A stretch of DNA of 64,000 nt from the NCBI RefSeq assembly GCF_003944755.1, contig NZ_RWGU01000050.1, positions 339,594 to 403,593 of the forward strand, given 5' to 3'. This DNA is from Rhodovulum robiginosum (GTDB lineage Bacteria; Pseudomonadota; Alphaproteobacteria; Rhodobacterales; Rhodobacteraceae). The position numbers and the translations under genes were made by a program. This document shows positions 1 through 8,073 of this stretch, piece by piece (within the stretch, counting starts at the first letter, position 1; each line of letters begins with the position of its first letter). The notes under the pieces were generated by a model, which saw only the letters and a program-made list of their open reading frames with translations, did no database searches and had not been told where the DNA came from.

Positions 1-136
1 CGAGCGGATTTCCGATCATTTGACGATCACGCGGGGGCTGTTGCTGGACCGTATGGCGCAGATGAGCCCCGACGAGCGGGCCGCCTTTGCCGACCGGTTG
101 GAACAGGTGCTGCGCCGGGGCCCGCCGCGGCGGTGA
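1..136 (+). CDS. C-terminal end of a small protein, possibly a Spy/CpxP-like periplasmic metal sensor
   Basis: Only the last 44 codons lie in the window; the reading frame begins at base 2 and stops at the TGA at 134-136. The visible part is charged and helical, with a stretch reading MSPDERAAFADRLEQVLR. That style of Met-Ser-Pro-x-Glu-Arg helix is common at the end of periplasmic heavy-metal-sensor (Spy/CpxP-like) proteins of Rhodobacterales, but this is resemblance from memory. Domain content cannot be judged without the upstream sequence. It converges with the pleD gene, leaving only 7 bases between the two stops. Confidence 0.5.
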   Translation, partial: ERISDHLTITRGLLLDRMAQMSPDERAAFADRLEQVLRRGPPRR

Positions 137-143
137 ACCGGGT

Positions 144-1514
144 CTAGTCGGTGGCCGGGCCGTCAACACGGTCGCGCCCGGCGGACTTGGCCCGGTAGAG
201 CGCGGCATCGGCGGCCTCGATCAGCGCGGAGACGGTGCCGGCCTCGGCGCCGCCCATCGCAACGCCGATGCTGGCGCTGACCTGCAGGTCGCCGCCGCCC
301 GGCAGGGCCACCGGCGCCGCACCGATCACCCGCCGCAGCCGCTCGGCAGCGGCGCAGGCGGCGGTCGCGTCGGTGTCGGGCAGGGCGACCAGGAATTCCT
401 CTCCGCCGAACCGCGCCACCAGGTCGACCGCGCGCAGGTTGTCGCGCAACCGCTGCGCCACCGCCACGAGCACCGCGTCGCCGGCGGCATGGCCATGCCG
501 GTCGTTGACCGCCTTGAACCTGTCGAGATCGAGCAGCAGCACGGCAAACCGGCGCCCGGTCCGGTCCGCGCGCTCGGCGATGCGGGCGAGGTGGGGCAAC
601 GCGTAGCGGCGGTTGAAGAGCCCTGTCAGCGGATCGGTGGCGGCCATCCGCAGACCGTCGCGCAGGGTGTCGCGCAGCCGGTCGGCCTGGCGCTTGCGGG
701 CCATCTGGGCCTTCAGCCTCAGCGCCAGTTCGGCACCGTCCAGCGGCGCGGTCATCAGGTCGTTGGCGCCCAGGTCCAGCGCCATCGCCGCGGTCTCGCG
801 CGCCGTGGGCGGCAGCACGATCAGCACCGCCGCGTGGCGCGTTTCGCTGCGCGAACGCAGCTCGGTCAGCAGGCGCAGGCCGCCGCCGGGTCCGCCAAGG
901 TCGCCCTCGATCACGAAGAGATCGGGCACCGCGTGGCCCGGGTCGGGGCTGAGCGCCTCGGCCCGTGTCATCGGCACGATCCGGTCGGTCAGCCGCCCGG
1001 CCAGCGCCGCCTGCCACCCCGCGGCGGTTTCGGCCCGCGCGGCCACCAACGCGATGCGGCCCGGCGGGGCAAAGCCCTGCGCGGGCTCGGAAAAGCCCAA
1101 CAGCCGCTCGGTGCCGTCGCGCAGCGCCAGCTCTTGCGCGGTTTCGCGGGCGCGCAGCAGGCTGCGGACCCGCGCCAGCAGGATCAACTCGTCCAGCGGG
1201 CGCGAAAGAAAGTCGTCAGCCCCCGCCGCCAGCGCCCTGAGCCGCGATCGGGCATCGGTGGCGGCGGTCACGATGATGATCGGAATTTCCGCTGTTGCCG
1301 GATCGGCGCGCAGCCGTTCGCAGACGCTGATGCCATCAAGGTCGGGCATCATCATGTCGAGCAGGATCAGATCGGGCGCCTCGCGCCGGGCGATGTCCAG
1401 CGCGGCCCGCCCGCCCGCGGCCTGCAAGACATCGTAATGCGCGTCGGCGAGGTGCACCTTCATCATGATTCGGTTTGTGGCCAGGTCGTCCACCACCAGG
1501 ATGCGTCCAGGCAT
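144..1514 (-). CDS. pleD: PleD-like response regulator, diguanylate cyclase
   Basis: A 456-residue protein with an N-terminal receiver domain (phosphoacceptor Asp near residue 53 in LLDMMMPDLDG), a second degenerate receiver in the middle, and a C-terminal GGDEF domain whose signature reads GGEEF at about residues 370-374. An RxxD product-inhibition site (RAVD) sits five residues before it, as in Caulobacter PleD. It should make cyclic di-GMP in the cytoplasm when phosphorylated. The start at 1514 is chosen because GGGAG lies about 8 bases upstream and the protein then begins MPGRILVVDD, the usual start of a receiver domain; seven codons further out would also be open. It is divergent from the DUF3572 gene. 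Confidence 0.93.
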   Translation of the reverse strand: MPGRILVVDDLATNRIMMKVHLADAHYDVLQAAGGRAALDIARREAPDLILLDMMMPDLDGISVCERLRADPATAEIPIIIVTAATDARSRLRALAAGADDFLSRPLDELILLARVRSLLRARETAQELALRDGTERLLGFSEPAQGFAPPGRIALVAARAETAAGWQAALAGRLTDRIVPMTRAEALSPDPGHAVPDLFVIEGDLGGPGGGLRLLTELRSRSETRHAAVLIVLPPTARETAAMALDLGANDLMTAPLDGAELALRLKAQMARKRQADRLRDTLRDGLRMAATDPLTGLFNRRYALPHLARIAERADRTGRRFAVLLLDLDRFKAVNDRHGHAAGDAVLVAVAQRLRDNLRAVDLVARFGGEEFLVALPDTDATAACAAAERLRRVIGAAPVALPGGGDLQVSASIGVAMGGAEAGTVSALIEAADAALYRAKSAGRDRVDGPATD

Positions 1515-1615
1515 TTGCCTGTCTCCCCGCGCCATAGGTCGCGATTGCGTTCGCGTTCATTTCTGGACAGGATTTGTTAACAGAGTGTTTCAGCGGCTCG
1601 GATCGAGGGGCGAGG

Positions 1616-1894
1616 ATGCGGCAGGACGAGGCGGAAACCATCGCGCTGAGGGCGCTTGGCTGGCTGGCGGGCAACGAAGAGCTGCTGCCGGTCTTTCTGG
1701 GGGCGACCGGGGCGGGGGCCGAGGATTTGCGCGCCCGCGCGGCCGAGCCCGCGTTCCTGGCCTCGGTGCTGGATTTCATCCTGATGGACGATGCCTGGGT
1801 CATCGCCTTCGCCGACGGCGAAGGGCTGTCCGGCGCGGCGGCGATGCAGGCCCGCGCGGCGCTGCCCGGCGGCGCCGTCATGCACTGGACCTGA
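1616..1894 (+). CDS. DUF3572 family protein
   Basis: A 92-residue, mostly helical, acidic protein beginning MRQDEAETIALRALGWLAG, which I recognise as the DUF3572 family of alphaproteobacteria. Function is unknown. The ATG at 1616 is preferred over an in-frame ATG 14 codons upstream because the family begins at this conserved stretch. It is divergent from pleD and is followed 14 bases later by the HAD phosphatase gene, so the two are probably co-transcribed. Proximity to pleD recurs in related genomes as far as I recall, but a role in c-di-GMP signalling is not shown. Confidence 0.8.
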   Translation: MRQDEAETIALRALGWLAGNEELLPVFLGATGAGAEDLRARAAEPAFLASVLDFILMDDAWVIAFADGEGLSGAAAMQARAALPGGAVMHWT

Positions 1895-1908
1895 GCGAAG
1901 AGGCGAAG

Positions 1909-2610
1909 ATGAGCCGGATCACCGCCGTGCTGTTCGACAAGGACGGCACGCTTTTCGATTTCAACGCGACATGGGGGGCCTGGGCGCAAGGCTTTCTCAG
2001 CGAGCTGGCCGAGGGTGAGCCGGCGCGCGCGGCGTCGTTGGGCCGGGCGGTGGGGTTCGATATGCAAACCGGACGCTACCACCCAGACAGCCCGGTCATT
2101 GCCGGCACACCCGAGGTGGCGGTCGAGCTTTTGTTGCCCCACCTGCCGGGCATGTCCCCGGCGGGGCTGGCCGCGCGGATGAACTCCGCCGCCGCGCGCG
2201 CGCCGCTTTGCGAGGCGGTGCCGCTGGCCCCGCTGCTCGACGCGCTGGCGGGGCGGGGCCTGGCCCTCGGGGTGGCCACCAACGATGCCGAGGCGGTAGC
2301 GCGCGCGCATCTGGCCGCGGCGGGCGTCGCCGGACGGTTCGATTTCATCGCCGGCTGCGATAGCGGCCACGGCGCCAAGCCTGCGCCGGGGCCGCTCTTG
2401 GCCTTTGCCGCGGCGGTGGGGCGGGCGCCGGCCGAGGTGGTGATGGTGGGCGACAGCCGCCACGATCTGGCCGCGGGGCGCGCTGCGGGCATGGCCACGC
2501 TGGGCGTGCTGACCGGCCCGGCCGAGGCCGCGGACCTTGCCGACCTCGCCGATGCGGTGGTGCCCGATATCGGCCACCTGCCGGCCTTTCTCGCGCGCCG
2601 CGCCGCCTGA
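1909..2610 (+). CDS. HAD-superfamily phosphatase, phosphoglycolate-phosphatase-like
   Basis: A 233-residue HAD hydrolase. Motif I is FDKDGTLFDF near the N-terminus (nucleophile and acid Asp), a small cap follows, the conserved lysine lies in a GAKPAPGP stretch, and motif IV is VMVGDSRHDLAAG near the C-terminus. The family removes phosphate from small molecules such as 2-phosphoglycolate; the substrate here cannot be read from sequence. The ATG at 1909 is the first start that keeps motif I close to the N-terminus and follows an AAGAGG stretch. It is likely the second gene of a DUF3572-phosphatase operon. Confidence 0.87.
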   Translation: MSRITAVLFDKDGTLFDFNATWGAWAQGFLSELAEGEPARAASLGRAVGFDMQTGRYHPDSPVIAGTPEVAVELLLPHLPGMSPAGLAARMNSAAARAPLCEAVPLAPLLDALAGRGLALGVATNDAEAVARAHLAAAGVAGRFDFIAGCDSGHGAKPAPGPLLAFAAAVGRAPAEVVMVGDSRHDLAAGRAAGMATLGVLTGPAEAADLADLADAVVPDIGHLPAFLARRAA

Positions 2611-2702
2611 GACCCGGCAAAAACGACGCATATGGTCGCATTCGGGCCGGAAGCGGCGCGCCGCCTTCGTGTCTGGTGAGGGGACATCCGAGGGAGGTCT
2701 CC

Positions 2703-4259
2703 ATGCAAGACGCAGGCCAACGGCGGCGCAGGGCCGGCGGGCGGGCGGGGCGGGCGCAGCGGACGGGCGGGGCGGTGCTGGCCCAGAGCCCCTGGCGCAT
2801 CCCGCTCAACACCGACCGGCCGACAGAGCCGCTGGACGAGGCAGGCGTCGGGGCCGTCCATGACGGTGCGATGCGCATCCTCGAAGAGATCGGCATCGCG
2901 TTTCTCCACCCCGGGGCGCGGGAGGTGCTGAAAAAGGCCGGCTGTTCTGTAACGGACGAAACCGTCCGCATGGGGCGCGACTTCGTCATGGAGATGGTCG
3001 CAAAGGCGCCGGCAAGCTTCACCATCACGCCGCGCAACCGCGACCGCCAGGTGACAATCGGCGGTCGGAACATGGTCTTCGTCAACGTCTCGTCGCCGCC
3101 GAGTTACTGGGACATCACCACCGGCAAGGTGCCCGGCACCCGCGCGCGGTGCCGCGATCTGCTAAAGCTCACGCAGTCCTTCAACTGCATCCATATCGCC
3201 GGGGGCTACCCGGTCGAGCCGGTGGATGTGCACCCCTCGGTGCGCCATCTCGACATTCTCTATGACAAGCTGACGCTGACCGACAAGGTGCCCCATGCCT
3301 ACAGCCTGGGGGCCGAGCGGGTCGAGGACGTGATGGAGATGGTGCGAATCGCGGCCGGGCGCAGCCGCGAGGCGTTCGCGGCGACGCCGCACATGTATAC
3401 CAACATCAACTCGACCTCGCCGCTCAAGCACGACTACCCGATGCTGGACGGCTGGATGCGCTGCGCCCGCGCCGGGCAGGCGCTGGTGGTCACGCCGTTC
3501 ACGCTGGCCGGGGCGATGGCGCCGGTCACGATGGCAGGCGCGGTGGCGCTGTCGCTGGCCGAGGCGCTGTCGGCGGTGGCGCTGGCGCAGGCGATCCGCC
3601 CAGGCGCGCCCTGCGCCTTCGGCACCTTCACCTCCAACGTCGACATGAAATCGGGCGCGCCGGCCTTCGGCACGCCGGAATACATGCGCGCCACGCAGAT
3701 GGCTGGGCAGATGGCGCGGTTTTACGGGTTGCCGCTGCGCGCCTCGGGCTCCTGCGCGGCCAACGTGCCCGACGGGCAGGCGATGTGGGAAACCTCCAAC
3801 GCGCTGTGGTCGGCGGTGCAGGCCGGTGCCAACATGGTCTATCACGCCGCCGGCTGGCTGGAGGGCGGGCTGATCGCCAGCCCCGAGAAATTCGTGATGG
3901 ATTGCGAGATCATCCAGCAGATCCAGCGCTATTTCGAGCCCGAGATATGCGCGACCACGCCCGACGACATCGCCGTCGATGCGATTGCAGAGGTGGGCGG
4001 CGGCGGGCATTACTTCGGCATCCCCCATACCGAGGCGCGCTTTGCCACCGCGTTCTACCAGCCTTTCCTCAGCGACTGGACCAATTACGAGGCGTGGACG
4101 CAGAAAGGCGCGGTCTGGACGCCGGAACGCGCACATGCCCTCTTTCGCCGAATCGTCGACGGCTTCGAGGCGCCGCCGATGGACGACGGCATCCGCGAGG
4201 AACTGGAAGCGTTCGTCGCCCGCCGCAAGGCCGAGGGCGGCGCGCCCACGGATTTCTGA
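2703..4259 (+). CDS. MttB-family (COG5598) methyltransferase without pyrrolysine
   Basis: A 518-residue protein of the trimethylamine-methyltransferase family. It has the typical beginning (HDGAMRILEEIGI), the central VPDGQAMWET region and the AGANMVYHAAGWLEGG stretch. The archaeal founder carries in-frame UAG pyrrolysine; this gene is open throughout with no amber codon, so it belongs to the non-Pyl branch that includes glycine-betaine:corrinoid methyltransferases. A quaternary-amine substrate is likely but not demonstrated. No cobalamin-binding corrinoid protein or methyltransferase partner lies beside it. GGGAGG five bases before the ATG at 2703 fixes the start. The first 35 residues are Arg/Gly-rich and probably disordered. 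Confidence 0.85.
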   Translation: MQDAGQRRRRAGGRAGRAQRTGGAVLAQSPWRIPLNTDRPTEPLDEAGVGAVHDGAMRILEEIGIAFLHPGAREVLKKAGCSVTDETVRMGRDFVMEMVAKAPASFTITPRNRDRQVTIGGRNMVFVNVSSPPSYWDITTGKVPGTRARCRDLLKLTQSFNCIHIAGGYPVEPVDVHPSVRHLDILYDKLTLTDKVPHAYSLGAERVEDVMEMVRIAAGRSREAFAATPHMYTNINSTSPLKHDYPMLDGWMRCARAGQALVVTPFTLAGAMAPVTMAGAVALSLAEALSAVALAQAIRPGAPCAFGTFTSNVDMKSGAPAFGTPEYMRATQMAGQMARFYGLPLRASGSCAANVPDGQAMWETSNALWSAVQAGANMVYHAAGWLEGGLIASPEKFVMDCEIIQQIQRYFEPEICATTPDDIAVDAIAEVGGGGHYFGIPHTEARFATAFYQPFLSDWTNYEAWTQKGAVWTPERAHALFRRIVDGFEAPPMDDGIREELEAFVARRKAEGGAPTDF

Positions 4260-4345
4260 TCCGCCCCCTAGAGCGTCGTCGGCGCGCAGGTTAAGCTCGG
4301 CCCAATCGCCGGAAACCGGCGCGAGGCAGGAAAAGGCGCAGGCAC

Positions 4346-6118
4346 ATGCAACTGGAATCGCCATTCTGGGCCCGGGCGGGGCTCGGGCTTCTGGGGTTTC
4401 TGGCCGGGGCGGCCGCGTGGCTGCTGGCCGAAGTGTTGCCCGAGCAATGGGCCGACGCGCCGCGGCAACTGCTGTTTGTCGGCGGGCTGGGCTTTGCCTT
4501 CTTCGTGCCGGCGTTGGCGCTCTCGGGGCCTTTGCCGATGGTCAGGGCGCTCTTGGCCTCGGCGGGTCTGGCGTTGCCGCTGGCAGGGCTCTTGACCTCG
4601 GCGAGCGAGCGGTTCGAGACCGTCTCGGCCTATCTCGACACGGGTCATCCGGTCTTCATCTTCGCGCTTCTGGTCTTCCTGCCGCTGCCCTTCCTGATCG
4701 CGGCGCTCGGCCCCGGCACGCGCTGGTCGCATTACCCGACGCTGTTCCACCAATCCTGGATGATCGTCGTGCGCTTCGCCGCGGCGTGGCTGTTCGTCGG
4801 GCTGGTCTGGGCGGTGCTTTTCCTGTCCAACGCGCTGTTCGAACTGGTGGGCATCGACATCATCGAACGACTTCTGGACCGCGAGGAGGTGCCCTATCTG
4901 CTGAGCGGCTTGACGCTGGGGCTGGCACTGGCCGTGGTCAACGAGCTGTCGGGCTATGTCTCGCCCTATCTCATCCTGCGGCTTCTGCGGCTGTTGCTGC
5001 CGGTGGTGCTGGTGGTGGTCGCGGTGTTTCTCGGCGCGCTGCCGCTCAGGGGCCTGTCGGATCTTTTTGGCAGCCTCTCTGCGGCGGCGGTGCTGTTGGC
5101 GATGGCGGCGGGTGCGGCGACGCTGGTCTCGACCGCGCTCGATGCGCGCGACGACCGGCAGGTGCGCAACCGCGTGATGCGCTGGGCCTGTCAGGCGCTG
5201 GCGCTGCTCTTGCCGGCGCTGGCGGCGCTGGCCGGCTATGCGGTCTGGCTGAGGGTCGCGCAATACGGGCTGAGCCCGGACCGGCTGGGCGCGGCGGCTC
5301 TGTCGGTGCTGGCGCTGGGTTATGGGCTGGCCTATGCCGGTGCGGTGCTGCTGCGGCGCAATTGGGCCGGGCGCATCCGCCGGGCCAACGTCGTGATGGC
5401 GCTGGCGGGCCTGGCCGCGGGCCTGGCCTGGTTCACGCCGGTTTTCGACGTTCAGCGCATTTCTGTGGCAAACCAGATCGCCCGGCTGGAGGCTGGCGCG
5501 GTGTCGGCCGAGGATATCGACCTCTGGTCGATGGGGCGCGAGTGGGGCCGCGCGGGGCGTGCGGGGCTTGACCGGATCGCGGCGATGACCGACCACCCCG
5601 AGGCCGCGGATCTGGCCGCGCGGCTGGCCGATCTCGACGAGGCCGAAACCCGTTATGCCTTCGAACGCCGGGGCGAGGTGGACGATGCCGCGGCGTTGGC
5701 CGCGCGGATCGCCGAGCGCCTGCCGGTGCGTCCCGAGGGCGCGGCGTTGCCCGAGGGGCTGCTGGACAGCCTGCGCCTGTGGGAGCTGGAACAGATTTCC
5801 CAAAGCTGCACCCGGCGCACGCCCGCCGGCAATCCGGGTTGCGTGATGCTGATGGCCGAGCTGTCGGGCGCGCGGGCGGGCACCGAGGCGGTGCTGGCAG
5901 CCTTTACCGGGCGCGGCGGTCTGATGTTGCGCGGATATTTCGCCACCGAAGACGGCGCCGGCTACGCCTTCCGCGCACCCGAGATCCTGAAGGACGGCGC
6001 CATCTACACCAATCCCGGCGCGGTGATCGACGCGATTCTGGCCGGCGAGGTGACGTTGCACCCGGTGCCGCTGAACGCATTGTCGGTGGAGGGCGGCGAG
6101 GTGTTTTTCGGCCGCTGA
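4346..6118 (+). CDS. DUF4153 family multi-pass membrane protein
   Basis: A 590-residue protein whose first two thirds are a run of about ten hydrophobic segments, starting directly at the N-terminus (GLGLLGFLAGAAAWLLAEV). The last 200 residues are soluble, probably periplasmic or cytoplasmic, with Asp/Glu/Ala-rich helices and a CTRRTPAGNPGC pair of cysteines. It matches the DUF4153 family, for which no function is established. It lies alone between the MttB-like gene (86 bases upstream) and the H-NOX gene (68 bases downstream). Confidence 0.82.
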   Translation: MQLESPFWARAGLGLLGFLAGAAAWLLAEVLPEQWADAPRQLLFVGGLGFAFFVPALALSGPLPMVRALLASAGLALPLAGLLTSASERFETVSAYLDTGHPVFIFALLVFLPLPFLIAALGPGTRWSHYPTLFHQSWMIVVRFAAAWLFVGLVWAVLFLSNALFELVGIDIIERLLDREEVPYLLSGLTLGLALAVVNELSGYVSPYLILRLLRLLLPVVLVVVAVFLGALPLRGLSDLFGSLSAAAVLLAMAAGAATLVSTALDARDDRQVRNRVMRWACQALALLLPALAALAGYAVWLRVAQYGLSPDRLGAAALSVLALGYGLAYAGAVLLRRNWAGRIRRANVVMALAGLAAGLAWFTPVFDVQRISVANQIARLEAGAVSAEDIDLWSMGREWGRAGRAGLDRIAAMTDHPEAADLAARLADLDEAETRYAFERRGEVDDAAALAARIAERLPVRPEGAALPEGLLDSLRLWELEQISQSCTRRTPAGNPGCVMLMAELSGARAGTEAVLAAFTGRGGLMLRGYFATEDGAGYAFRAPEILKDGAIYTNPGAVIDAILAGEVTLHPVPLNALSVEGGEVFFGR

Positions 6119-6186
6119 ACGGCTTGGCGATTTGTTAACGGTCGCGGCCCTAGGCTCGTCCCGAGAATTTTCACGGGACGGGTGGG

Positions 6187-6762
6187 ATGCACGGGCTGAT
6201 CAACCGGTCGATCCAATGTTTTGTTCAGGATACCTACGGCGCGCCGGCCTGGCGCAGGGTGGCCGAGGCCGCGGGTGTGGGGCCGGAGGGGTTCGAGGCG
6301 CTGTTGAGCTATGAAGACGCGCTGACCGAGCGCGTGCTCGACGCGCTGCAGGCGTATCTCGACAAGCCGCGCGACATGGTGCTGGAGGATCTGGGCACCT
6401 ACCTCGTTTCACATCCCACGCGCGAGGGGCTGCGCCGGTTGTTGCGCTTTGGCGGCGAGACGTTTCTAGAGTTTCTGCATTCGCTCGACGATCTGGCGGG
6501 CCGCGCGCGGCTGGCCGTGCCCGAGCTCGATCTGCCCGAATTGACGCTGGTGGCCCACGACGGTGGGCGCTTCACGCTGGTCAGCGCCTGGCACATGCCC
6601 TGGGCGGCGCCATTGGTGATGGGCGTGCTCAGGGCGATGGCGGACGATTACGGCGCGCTTGTCTTGCTGGAGCCCGAGACGGGGGCGCCCGAACACATCA
6701 TGATTACCCTGCTCGACTCGCGCTTTGCCGAGGGGCGGGCCTTTGCGCTGGGGCGGGCGTGA
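6187..6762 (+). CDS. Haem NO-binding (H-NOX) sensor protein
   Basis: A 191-residue H-NOX domain protein: MHGLINRSIQCFVQDTYG at the start, the GLRRLLRFGG segment, and a proximal haem-ligand histidine in FLEFLHSLDDL (His98). H-NOX proteins bind nitric oxide through ferrous haem and relay the state to a partner. The usual YxSxR motif that holds the haem propionates is altered: at the expected place (131-135) the sequence is LVSAW, so Tyr and Arg are replaced and only Ser remains. The gene overlaps the following diguanylate cyclase by 4 bases (GTGA), so the two form a sensor-output pair. Confidence 0.9.
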   Translation: MHGLINRSIQCFVQDTYGAPAWRRVAEAAGVGPEGFEALLSYEDALTERVLDALQAYLDKPRDMVLEDLGTYLVSHPTREGLRRLLRFGGETFLEFLHSLDDLAGRARLAVPELDLPELTLVAHDGGRFTLVSAWHMPWAAPLVMGVLRAMADDYGALVLLEPETGAPEHIMITLLDSRFAEGRAFALGRA

Positions 6763-7757
6763 GGGTGCCCGCTAGCGACGGCCGGGTGATCGGCCTCTCG
6801 GGCCGGGCGCTCGACCGGCTGATGCCGATGCACCTGTGGCTCAACCCCGCGGGGCGGATCGTCCATGCCGGGCGCAAGGTGCGCAAACTTGGCGGCGGCG
6901 CGCTGGCCGGACGCCCGATGGAGGAGGTGCTGGAGGTGCGCAAGCCGCGCCCGGTGCGGAGCTTGGCAGAGCTGCTGCTGCTTGACGGGCAGCGGCTGGA
7001 GGTGCGCCTCACCGCGGCGCCCGACCTGCGGTTCAAGGGGCAGGCGGTGTCGCTGCCGGCCGGCGGCGGTGCCGTGCTGGACCTGTCGCTGGGCCTTTCG
7101 GTGGTCGAGGCGGTCAGCCGATTCGACCTGACGCTTCAGGATTTCGCCCCCACCGACCTGGCCGTAGAGATGCTTTATCTGGTCGAGGCCAAGACGGCGG
7201 TGATGGAGGAATACAAGCGCCTCAACCGCCGCCTGAACGGCGCGCGCATCGACGCCGAAGAACGCGCGGTCACCGACACGCTGACCGGCCTGCGCAACCG
7301 TCGCGCCATGGACGGTGCGCTCGCGCAGATGGTGGCGGCGGCCCGGCCCTTCGGGCTGATGCATCTCGATCTGGACCACTTCAAGCAGGTCAACGACTCG
7401 CTGGGCCATGCCGCGGGCGACCATGTCCTGCAGGAGGTCGGGCGCATCCTGCTGGAGGAAACCCGCACCGCTGACACCGTGTCGCGGGTGGGGGGCGACG
7501 AGTTCCTGGTGCTCTTCGACGGGCTGGCCGATGCCGCGCGGCTGACCGCAATCGCCCGGCGGATCATCGCCCGGCTGGAGCGGCCCATGCCCTTTGACGG
7601 GACGTTGTGCCGCGTGTCGGCCAGCATCGGGGCCACCTTGTCGATCTTTTACGACCGCCCCGATGCCGAACGGGTCCTGCGCGATGCCGATGCCGCGCTT
7701 TACGCGTCCAAGCACAAGGGCCGTGCAGAGGTCAGCCTGGCCCGCGGCGGCAACTGA
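6759..7757 (+). CDS. HNOBA-GGDEF diguanylate cyclase, partner of H-NOX
   Basis: A 332-residue protein starting at GTG inside the H-NOX stop codon. Residues about 20-140 resemble the HNOBA/PAS-like module of soluble guanylate cyclases (MPMHLWLNPAGRIVHAG near the start, then a long loop and a final LAVEMLYLVEA). A signalling helix runs about 140-170, and the GGDEF domain follows with an intact GGDEF signature at 245-249 and an RTAD inhibition site at 236-239. It should synthesise c-di-GMP under control of the NO-sensing partner. An alternative reading of the N-terminal part as a generic PAS domain is possible, but the neighbour supports HNOBA. Confidence 0.9.
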   Translation: MRVPASDGRVIGLSGRALDRLMPMHLWLNPAGRIVHAGRKVRKLGGGALAGRPMEEVLEVRKPRPVRSLAELLLLDGQRLEVRLTAAPDLRFKGQAVSLPAGGGAVLDLSLGLSVVEAVSRFDLTLQDFAPTDLAVEMLYLVEAKTAVMEEYKRLNRRLNGARIDAEERAVTDTLTGLRNRRAMDGALAQMVAAARPFGLMHLDLDHFKQVNDSLGHAAGDHVLQEVGRILLEETRTADTVSRVGGDEFLVLFDGLADAARLTAIARRIIARLERPMPFDGTLCRVSASIGATLSIFYDRPDAERVLRDADAALYASKHKGRAEVSLARGGN

Positions 7758-8073
7758 GCGCCGCGCGGGGTCTGCGCCCTCTTTTCGCCATCGTGGGGCA
7801 GGGGGCGCGGGCGCAATGGCGACCGGGCGCGGCACCGTTGGCAATGCCCGCCCGGGGCGCTTTGCCCGGCCAGCGCCGACGCGCGCATCCAGCCGCTTTC
7901 GCCAGCATTTTCATGTGATTAACCGCATCCCGCGGCCCGGCCTGCCGGGGCCGCCACCCCGTCTGCATTCCAACATTTCCCGAATGACACCATGATTTGG
8001 CCACAGTCTTTCACGACGTTTGTCCGCAGGCGGCATCCCATTCGGAGTGCCGAGCCATCTGGGGACTGAAAAC
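7758..8073. other. Intergenic region before the kinase-GTPase cluster
   Basis: This 316-base stretch has no convincing gene. It is GC-rich at first and becomes less so near 7900-8000. A short hairpin (arms 7932-7938 and 7948-7954, 7 base pairs) could end transcription from the H-NOX/cyclase pair. The remaining bases up to 8073 are the natural place for the promoter of the kinase operon, but I cannot point to clear -35/-10 boxes. Confidence 0.5.

Noticed and set aside
2703..4259. Pyrrolysine-containing methyltransferase
   Set aside because: The frame has no internal amber codon, and no pyrrolysine genes are present.
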